The translations under genes were made by a program, and so were the position numbers. From contig JAHRFX010000117.1 of NCBI GenBank assembly GCA_019084405.1, positions 1 to 9,777 of the forward strand: DNA of 9,777 bases. The letters run 5' to 3'. Below are positions 1-5,249 of the stretch, piece by piece. The stretch is from Methanobacterium sp. GTDB taxonomy: Archaea > Methanobacteriota > Methanobacteria > Methanobacteriales > Methanobacteriaceae. The notes under the pieces are model-generated. The model was not told the DNA's origin. It made no database searches and saw only the letters and a program-made list of their open reading frames with translations. Positions within the stretch are counted from its first letter, which is position 1. The number at the start of each line of letters is the position of its first letter.

Positions 1-528
1 AAAGCATCAACAAAAGATAAAAACTTTTATTCACTAACCACTGATGGTTTACTTGAATATAAAGGCATAACTGATGAATTATGCGTAGTACATCAATTAT
101 GCATTTTCCACCTGCTAAAAATGATAAAAAAAGAAATACACCCATTCTTAAAGTCAGATAATGTATCTAATGAGGATAAAACAGAATTACGGTATTATTT
201 CAACGAAATAAAACACTTATTCAACACAAACATGGAAGAAATCGCAACACAAAGATTAGAAAAACTACTACTTGAATTCAACACGATACCCCAAGTATTA
301 CAGAAAATAATCAAAAATAACATAATACCTGACTTTCAAAGACTCACACAATTCACCCGAAACCAAAACATCCCACGAACAACCAGCTGCAACGAAAACT
401 ACTACCGACAAACCCTGCCCGACGAATTAAAAAGAAAATACAAAATAACAAACGGAATAAACAACTACCTACAAAAACAAATGCAAAAATGGACTAAAAA
501 ACACATAAAAAACAACAACCCCCAATAA
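1..528 (+). CDS. DDE transposase, C-terminal part (5' end outside window)
   Basis: The reading frame is open from base 1, so the ATG at 121 is internal and not the true start; 175 codons are visible. The visible piece contains TTDGLLEYKGI (second catalytic Asp at visible residue 15). This is followed by VVHQLCIFHLLK, the C-x-x-H that normally follows this Asp in MULE-like/IS256-like DDE transposases. Near the C-terminus, TTSCNENYYRQTLP supplies the probable catalytic Glu (visible residue 132). After it comes the usual basic stretch and a GI-NYL...KW ending. These features place it among archaeal RNase H-fold transposases that cut and join IS ends; the ISfinder family is not determined. No internal stop or frameshift is visible, so the element may be active if its left half is intact. 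Confidence 0.75.
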   Translation, partial: KASTKDKNFYSLTTDGLLEYKGITDELCVVHQLCIFHLLKMIKKEIHPFLKSDNVSNEDKTELRYYFNEIKHLFNTNMEEIATQRLEKLLLEFNTIPQVLQKIIKNNIIPDFQRLTQFTRNQNIPRTTSCNENYYRQTLPDELKRKYKITNGINNYLQKQMQKWTKKHIKNNNPQ

Positions 529-540
529 CTTTACACACCC
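514..540. repeat. Probable right terminal inverted repeat of the left IS
   Basis: Read on the minus strand, these 27 bases match the 27 bases at 9617-9643 at 18 positions without gaps, including a shared 9-mer TTGGGGGTT and a GG start. It overlaps the last codons of the transposase, as IS ends often do. Imperfect identity suggests two different members of one family. The outer edge at 540 is an estimate. Confidence 0.5.
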
Positions 541-680
541 TATACTTTTTCTAATCTTTTTACGATTTCATAGACTGTTTTATAATCAATTTCTATATCT
601 TTAGATAATTGGCTGATGCTAGTTGAAGCTAGGCCTTTTTCAATTAAATTAATGATAATGGGGGAATCCTTTTTATTCAT
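540..680 (-). pseudogene. Small winged-helix DNA-binding protein, probably 3'-truncated by the IS
   Basis: A 46-residue frame begins MNKKDSPIIINLIEKG and continues with a helix-turn-helix: SISQLSKDIEIDYKTVYEIV, then KRLEKV and stop. The recognition helix resembles STDTVHDIVKRLKKENLI in the broken MNT nucleotidyltransferase at 3794-4314, so this may be the N-terminal wHTH of a similar wHTH-MNT antitoxin. The start is supported by GGTGAT (minus strand, 692-687) six bases before ATG. The stop codon TAG (542-540) sits on the predicted IS edge, so its last base would come from the IS; that suggests the gene was clipped by insertion. Alternatively it is a genuine mini-regulator. Two tandem palindromes at 679-716 suggest autoregulation. 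The HTH is clear; the truncation is an inference. Confidence 0.6.
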
Positions 681-716
681 GGTAATATCACCATAACATT
701 ATGGTAGTTCTACCAT
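679..716 (-). promoter_or_regulatory. Tandem palindromic operator before the wHTH gene
   Basis: Two 16-bp palindromes lie 22 bp apart from start to start, about two helical turns. Plus-strand ATGGTAATATCACCAT is at 679-694 (one mismatch from perfect) and ATGGTAGTTCTACCAT is at 701-716 (perfect, central TT). Both share ATGGTA....ACCAT. The first covers the start codon and the GGTGAT ribosome site of the minus-strand wHTH gene. A dimeric wHTH binding both would block its own expression. As RNA, the first palindrome could also fold and hide the ribosome site, so a translational switch is an alternative. A TATA-like stretch for this gene lies around 737-747 (minus strand). Confidence 0.6.
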
Positions 717-905
717 ATTATTTAGTATTAGATTATTAATATACTTAACTTTATAGTGCCTATAATAAAATTGTTCTGGATTTTTTCGCATATTTAACTA
801 GTAGAATGGAATATTTTATAGTGAATTGAATTAAAACTATATTTGGCATGGTGATATGACATAATAAAAGTTTATCTGATAGCTGAGATTCCCAATTAAT
901 TTAAG

Positions 906-915
906 TCATATAATA
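906..915 (+). promoter_or_regulatory. TATA-like promoter element of the zinc-ribbon gene
   Basis: CATATAATA is centred near 911. Archaeal transcription usually starts about 25 bases downstream of the TATA centre, that is near 937, just before the ATG codons at 944 and 956. The placement fits, but the region is A+T rich and several weaker TATA-like stretches exist upstream. Confidence 0.4.
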
Positions 916-943
916 ATCAAAAATTGAATTGAAACAATAAATA

Positions 944-1984
944 ATGCGTGATAATATGTCATCAACTGATTTGGAGTCATCTATACATCAAGATTATTTA
1001 ATGGCAAAAATTAGAGCATCTTTAATTGATTATGAAGATTTAGATGGCTTGAAGGTAGTAATATCTGATTTAATTGAATTCAAATACAGTATGATTTATG
1101 AAATTCTGTTAAATGCGCTGAAAATTAATAAAACTGGTTTAACAAGGTTTATAAATGTGGGGAATTCTTTAAGCTTTCGTGAAATGAAAGAAGTGCCATT
1201 GATTGAACTTGGATATGAAAACTTAAAAAATCCAATCATGTTTTTTCCAGAGAAGGGAATTTTTCGTAAAGATTTAATAGTATTTTCTCATGTTTATTAT
1301 TTGTATAAATTCATGGAAATTGCTTATTTCATGAATTTAGGAAGATTTTTGGAAAAGGAAGATTTTATCAAACTTTATAACTGTGGATTGGATGAAAGAA
1401 TCTTGTTTGCTTTGAATGGCTTTGATAAAATCGAATCAAGCACTGAATTTTCATCTGACTTATTTATAGAATTAAAAAAAGTTAAATGGGAATCTCAATA
1501 TGTCGAATTGTTTTTTGATAAGTTAAACCAGATTAGAACAGATTTGATTTATTCTGATAGAATTTCACAACTTTATTCCAATCCATCATTTCCTCCACTT
1601 CATAAAATAAGAACTTGGCTGGTTATTTTCATAACTGCCAGACGTGCGTCACTATATTCTCCTTATAGGGATCATTCCATAACTGAAAGCGTTTTTATTT
1701 TTTTCCTAGCTGCTTGCAGTACTGTGAATGATAATAGGATTCATATAACTTGTGATGACGTTTTAATGGCCTATAATACATATTACAAACTTTTTAAAGT
1801 TGATATGGTTACATTAGTTGACAAACTATGGGAAAAGAAATCTAAAAGTAAAAATAAAGGCTATTTGGTATGTGATAAATGTGAAAGTTATTATGAGCTT
1901 CAGGAAGGAGAATCTCCCGAGGATTTTTCAGATGAATGCGAATGTGGTGGAAAATTAGCATATTCTGAATCCAAACCAGTTTAA
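944..1984 (+). CDS. Unrecognised 346-residue protein with C-terminal zinc ribbon
   Basis: I do not recognise the first 300 residues. They are mostly helical in character, with no signal peptide and no convincing membrane segment. There is an aromatic patch (VFSHVYYLYKFMEIAYF) and a conserved-looking region near residues 240-295 ending ITCDDVLMAYNTYYKLFKVD. A basic linker (KSKSKNKG) leads to a four-cysteine zinc ribbon, C310-x2-C313 and C332-x-C334-GG, with the acidic loop ELQEGESPEDFSDE between them. Such tails occur, from memory, on several Methanobacteriales proteins, where they probably bind zinc. Start: ATG 944 is the longest choice, but ATG 956 has GTGAT at 948-952 just ahead and may be the real start (342 residues). 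The gene stands alone, with its own TATA and an oligo-T terminator after it. Function is unknown; nucleic-acid or protein binding through the ribbon is only a guess. Confidence 0.8.
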   Translation: MRDNMSSTDLESSIHQDYLMAKIRASLIDYEDLDGLKVVISDLIEFKYSMIYEILLNALKINKTGLTRFINVGNSLSFREMKEVPLIELGYENLKNPIMFFPEKGIFRKDLIVFSHVYYLYKFMEIAYFMNLGRFLEKEDFIKLYNCGLDERILFALNGFDKIESSTEFSSDLFIELKKVKWESQYVELFFDKLNQIRTDLIYSDRISQLYSNPSFPPLHKIRTWLVIFITARRASLYSPYRDHSITESVFIFFLAACSTVNDNRIHITCDDVLMAYNTYYKLFKVDMVTLVDKLWEKKSKSKNKGYLVCDKCESYYELQEGESPEDFSDECECGGKLAYSESKPV

Positions 1985-2175
1985 ATCTTATTTAATCGGA
2001 TTCTTAGCAATAAACATCCCAGAATTCTTAGTTATTTTTATTTTTCCTTCTTTTTCGGCACTATCGATTTTTCAAGTGATATGTTAAATTTTTCTTAATA
2101 AATCTTGATTTTTATTTCTTTTTTCATGATTTTGAGCATGAATGTGGTGTGATTCTTCTAAGAACACCTTTTGAT
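1985..2175. other. Gene-free stretch after the zinc-ribbon gene
   Basis: Together with the repeat and promoter region that follow, 1985-2600 has no gene. The first part holds an oligo-T terminator (2033-2056). It also holds a 27-codon minus-strand open fragment (1988-2071) containing IKITKNSGMFIAKNPIK, which has no start codon. A neighbouring frame continues with similar composition (NISLEKS), so this could be a worn-out gene tail, but it is too short to call. Bases 2072-2175 show nothing recognisable. Bases 2424-2510, downstream of the repeat, are A+T-rich spacer. Confidence 0.4.
2033..2056 (+). terminator. Oligo-T terminator
   Basis: This is a run of T clusters (TTATTTTTATTTTTCC, then TTCTTTTT) about 50 bases after the stop of the zinc-ribbon gene. 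Archaeal RNA polymerase stops on such T tracts without needing a hairpin. Confidence 0.5.
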
Positions 2176-2423
2176 GTGTATTCATAATCGTTGTTGTAGT
2201 TCTCAAAAACTGAGAAAAATAAATCTTGAAAACTCTGATTTTCAAGTTTACAAATCTCCGATTTGTAATTCTTTTTCCGAAAAATTTATTAGAGTTTGAA
2301 TCTAAACATACCATAGTAAAAACCAAGGATATATTGTCTTCTATAAGCTATAAAACTTATGGAAAATCATTATCCTAAAAAATAAGACTCATAAAATCAA
2401 TCACTAAAAAAATCTACTGTGCC
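2176..2423. repeat. Dispersed hairpin-rich repeat, copy A (248 bp)
   Basis: This is a direct repeat of 4778-5026, about 90% identical by eye, with two one-base indels after the third hairpin and small differences elsewhere. Both copies run from GTGTATTC to CTACTGTGCC. Three hairpins follow one another. The first is TTCTCA/TGAGAA (2200-2216). The second is CTTGAAAA/TTTTCAAG (2225-2246, loop CTCTGA). The third is TTACAAATC/GATTTGTAA (2248-2268, loop TCC). The block 2217-2268, holding hairpins two and three, is identical in both copies. No transposase and no clear terminal inverted repeats are present, so it could be a MITE-like element, a solo IS end, or a structured RNA. It lies just upstream of the ATPase promoter. 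Open frames crossing it are not credible genes. Confidence 0.85.
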
Positions 2424-2507
2424 AATTTTAAAAAATAATAACTGATATTAAATGGAAATAGATTTGTGAATTTTCTTATTTTTAGGCCCTTTCCTTGTTT
2501 CAAATTA

Positions 2508-2524
2508 AAGCAATATATAAATAT
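2508..2524 (+). promoter_or_regulatory. TATA promoter of the ATPase gene
   Basis: AAAGCAATATATAAATA combines an A-rich BRE-like stretch with a strong TATA box (ATATATAA, 2513-2520). It predicts transcription from about 2542 and a leader of about 58 bases. A second TATA-like stretch (TTATAATATA, near 2573-2582) is nearer the gene and would give an almost leaderless message, so the true start is undecided. Confidence 0.5.
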
Positions 2525-2600
2525 AAGGCCATAAAAAGACTAATACAATTAATTATAATCCTTTTAACCTATTATAATATAATTGGTGGGAGATAGTGTA

Positions 2601-3791
2601 ATGATTAAAGGTGATAGTCCTTTTACCCCAGGAAAACCTGTGCCTCTTGAACTTTTTGTTGGTAGGAAAAATAAACTGGAAGAGCTTATTCATTATATGA
2701 AACAGTCTTCATCTGGAAAACAGGAAAATGTGTTTCTTATAGGTAATAGGGGTATTGGAAAAAGTTCTCTGGCTAATTTTTTGCGTTCAATAGCAGAAAA
2801 AGAAGCTAATATGGTGGGCATACACGTGTTTCTAGGCGGAGTTAAAACCACCGAAGAACTGGTTAGCCATGTTTTCGAGAAAATATTAAATGAATCACGG
2901 GGAGAAAACTGGTTTAAAAAAATTCAAGGCCTTTTTGGGGATTATGTGAGGAGTGTGGGATTATTCGGTATTTCATTAACATTTGAACCTCCTAAGGACA
3001 AATTAAAAGGTTTAACCAAGAACTTTCCTCAGGCACTGGAATCAATTATTACAGAAATAGAATCAGATAAAGATGGACTATTCATTGCCTTAGATGATAT
3101 TAATGGATTAGCCAATAGCAGTGATTTTGCTAATTGGTATAAAAGTTTTGTTGATGAGGTGGCCATTAATTTTAATGATTTCCCAGTATTTATAATGCTA
3201 ATTGGACTGCCAGATAGACGAGATGCACTTTTTCATCATCAAGAATCTTTAACTCGCGTATTTAATATTATTGAAATTGATAGTCTTTCTGATACGGAAG
3301 TAGAAGAGTTCTATACCAAAGCATTTAATTCAGTTGATGTGGAAATCCATGAGAATGCCATGGATCTTATTAAAAATTTTTCTGGCGGATTACCCGTAGT
3401 TATGCATGAAATCGGCGATGCTATTTTTTATATAAATCAAGATGACCTTATTGATGTTGACGATGCTTTAGATGGAGTTTTTGAAGCGGCCACTAGAATT
3501 GGGACTAAATACTTAGAACCCCGAGTTTACAATACCATTAGTAGTAACTTATATCAGTCTATTCTAAGAAAAATTGGCAACTCAATGAGCCAAGTTTTCA
3601 CTAGAAAAGAAATGGTCAAAGAACTTAATGAAAAAGAAAAAAAAGTTTTTGACAATTTTGTAAGTAAACTAAAACAATTGGGTATTATTCAAACAATATC
3701 TGGGATGAAAGGAGTCTACAGTTTTGTTAATCCAATATACCCCGTTTACATTCAGTTAAGGACTTTACAAGAGGAAGAAGAATCCAAATAA
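2601..3791 (+). CDS. P-loop AAA/STAND-type ATPase (Orc1/Cdc6-like architecture)
   Basis: The 396-residue cytosolic ATPase opens with SPFTPGKPVPLELFVGR, the lead-in typical of archaeal AAA_16/STAND ATPases. The Walker A loop is GNRGIGKS (48-55), and Walker B is LFIALDD with D165/D166. A sensor-1-like strand is VFIMLIGLPDRR (196-207), and SGGLPVVMHEIGDA (261-274) matches the post-sensor GG-x-P region. The C-terminal third (about 310-390) looks like a winged helix ending in VYSFVNPIYPVYIQLR. It probably acts as a nucleotide-dependent switch that binds DNA or a partner; the partner is not evident. ATG 2601 is chosen because GGAG lies 8 bases upstream; an in-frame TTG at 2583 would add six residues. 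The MNT relic starts directly after its stop, and repeat copies flank the whole segment. All key motifs are intact. Confidence 0.85.
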   Translation: MIKGDSPFTPGKPVPLELFVGRKNKLEELIHYMKQSSSGKQENVFLIGNRGIGKSSLANFLRSIAEKEANMVGIHVFLGGVKTTEELVSHVFEKILNESRGENWFKKIQGLFGDYVRSVGLFGISLTFEPPKDKLKGLTKNFPQALESIITEIESDKDGLFIALDDINGLANSSDFANWYKSFVDEVAINFNDFPVFIMLIGLPDRRDALFHHQESLTRVFNIIEIDSLSDTEVEEFYTKAFNSVDVEIHENAMDLIKNFSGGLPVVMHEIGDAIFYINQDDLIDVDDALDGVFEAATRIGTKYLEPRVYNTISSNLYQSILRKIGNSMSQVFTRKEMVKELNEKEKKVFDNFVSKLKQLGIIQTISGMKGVYSFVNPIYPVYIQLRTLQEEEESK

Positions 3792-3793
3792 CA

Positions 3794-4314
3794 GATTATT
3801 CTGGAAATTGGCCTAGTTTTCATAGCATTTAAAGTACTGATACAGTACATGATATTGTTAAACGACTGAAAAAAGAAAATCTAATCTTCCTGGAGAAGTT
3901 GGGGAAAGCATACAACATTATTTTAAATAAAAAAAATCACTATTGCCTTTTTGAAGCTGAATTTAAGCGAAGAGAAGATTTATTCAAGAATCTGGATTTC
4001 AAAGTCCGTATAATAAACTAAACAGTCTAAATTTTCCATTCATTTCCCTTATTTTTGGATCTAATGCTAAAAAAGTAGCACAATATGGATCAGATATAGA
4101 TCTTTTAATAATATGTGAAAAAAATCGTGAAAATGATTTTGAAAGCATTATTTCTTTATTACCATTGGATATTCATCTTACAATTTTAAATTTTGAAGAA
4201 TTTATGGATACGGCCATGAGCAAAGAATTTACCGTTGTTTCGGAGGCCATGAAAAATAATATCATATTAGTTGGTATTGAAGATTATTACAGGGTGTTAA
4301 ATAATGTTAGATGA
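3794..4314 (+). pseudogene. Broken wHTH-MNT nucleotidyltransferase (antitoxin type)
   Basis: The remnant is in two frames. The first (to the stop at 4019-4021) holds a winged helix: YSGNWPSFHSI, an in-frame TAA at 3830-3832, then STDTVHDIVKRLKKENLI and FEAEFKRREDLFKNLDFKV. The second frame, entered at about 4012-4018 through a net one-base loss, continues FPFISLIFGS and carries the MNT signature G-S-x10-D-I-D (GSNAKKVAQYGSDIDLLI). A third acidic residue follows in LPLDIHLTI. The DxD catalytic core is therefore intact, but the start codon is missing, a stop lies inside the wHTH, and the frame is broken. In the MntA/HepT family such enzymes adenylylate and neutralise a HEPN toxin, the gene that follows. 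The 11-base overlap with that gene is typical of such pairs. Sequencing error could explain the frameshift, but not every defect. Confidence 0.8.
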
Positions 4315-4910
4315 TGATAAAATTATTCAGGCTGAAAGAAACGTTAAATCGTATTTTAAGGAGGGATTATTAAAAAATAAAACTCCTGATGAAAATATAA
4401 TAAATATTTTAATAAAAAATTCTTAAAGAGAGTATAAAGGTTGCCGATTTTTTAGATAAAAATAATATGTCATCCTTATGGGTAATAGTATGCTCTTATT
4501 ATGCCATGTATTATATGGCCAATGCCATACTCTACAAAATGGGTTATAAAGTAGGTGATCGTATTTCCCATAAAGTAACCAGTGATGCATTGATAGTTTA
4601 TATTAGAAATAAATTAGAACAAAAATATTTAGAAGATTTTGAAGAAGCAAAAGAAGAGGCTCTAGATGTTACTAAATTGAAAGCCAATGATTTAGTAGAA
4701 AGCTTTGAATTTGAACGAATTAAAAGATCTAAATTTCAATATAATATGACTGAGGCAGTAAAAACATCAAAGGCAAAGTGTATTCAAAATCGTTGCCGTA
4801 ATTCTCAAAAATCGAGAAAAATAAATCTTGAAAACTCTGATTTTCAAGTTTACAAATCTCCGATTTGTAAATTCTTTTTTCCGAAAAATTTATTAAAGTA
4901 CAATCTATAG
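4304..4910 (+). pseudogene. Broken HEPN-domain toxin gene, 3' end replaced by repeat copy B
   Basis: The gene starts at ATG 4304, overlapping the MNT remnant by 11 bases, and reads MLDDDKIIQAERNVKSYFKE up to a stop at 4424-4426. Homology resumes in another frame (KESIKVADFLDKNN, SSLWVIVCSYYAMYYMANAI, ISHKVTSDALIVYIRNKL, FEFERIKRSKFQYNMTEA). Removing one A from the A6 run at 4414-4419 rejoins the two. SYYAMYYMANAILY and the ISHKVTSDALI region fit the PF05168-type HEPN fold used by RNase toxins. HEPN-like sequence ends at KTSKAK (about 4777). The remaining codons to the stop at 4908-4910 are encoded by repeat copy B and are not HEPN, so the last helix is missing. The gene is very likely inactive. 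Confidence 0.8.
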
Positions 4911-5026
4911 ATACCATTGTTAAAACCAAGGATATATTGTCTTCTAGGAGTTATAAAACTTATGGAAGACCCTTATCCTAAAAAATAAGACTCATAAAAT
5001 CAATCACTAGAAAAATCTACTGTGCC
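4778..5026. repeat. Dispersed hairpin-rich repeat, copy B (249 bp)
   Basis: This is the direct counterpart of copy A, in the same orientation and about 2.6 kb away. Hairpins two and three (4827-4848 and 4850-4870) are unchanged; hairpin one keeps only a five-base stem (TTCTC/GAGAA, 4802-4818). Its left edge coincides with the loss of HEPN coding sequence, and on the right it abuts a perfect 14-bp palindrome, AGATTTATAAATCT (5028-5041). That edge shows that this unit moved or recombined into the HEPN gene. A target duplication was not seen. Bases 5027-5249 otherwise hold only A+T-rich spacer, including a hairpin TTAGAAT/ATTCTAA at 5111-5127. Confidence 0.85.
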
Positions 5027-5249
5027 TAGATTTATAAATCTGAAATTAAATAAATGTCTAAGAGAGAGATTATTCTATTAGGAAATTAAAACATTAAAAT
5101 TAAATCTGCATTAGAATTAGATTCTAAGTACAGTTTTTTAGTTTATAACGAAAATTTTTAACTTAAAAACATTTAAAAAATTACTAGTCAGAACAATTTT
5201 TTTATTCTAATGGCCTCATAAACTCTAAACCACCCTGAACACGATTTAT

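Larger units (their letters stand above)
1..540 (+). mobile_element. Right-hand part of an insertion sequence (DDE transposase IS)
   Basis: The element enters from outside the window and ends near 540. It contains the C-terminal part of a transposase (stop at 526-528). Its likely right terminal inverted repeat at 514-540 resembles, in inverse orientation, the sequence at 9617-9643 that precedes a second element. The coding strand is rich in A and C (runs such as AACAACAACC), unlike the neighbouring host genes, which suggests recent acquisition. The exact outer boundary is inferred from the match between the two ends, and no target-site duplication could be checked because the left end lies outside the window. 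Confidence 0.7.

Noticed and set aside
1988..2071. Minus-strand fragment ending IKITKNSGMFIAKNPIK
   Set aside because: Only 27 codons with no start; it could be a gene tail but cannot be separated from chance.
2084..2326. Minus-strand open frame of 80 codons
   Set aside because: It runs through repeat copy A and its hairpins; the equivalent frame in copy B differs in ends and length, so it is a by-product of the repeat.
4729..4929. Minus-strand open frame of 66 codons
   Set aside because: It lies across the HEPN remnant and repeat copy B, with no ribosome site; similarity to the copy A frame only reflects the DNA repeat.
5054..5089. Possible leftover HEPN tail after repeat copy B (MSKREIILLGN)
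   Set aside because: The expected S-L-x-R-A-like helix is only vaguely matched, and no duplicated target bases confirm it.
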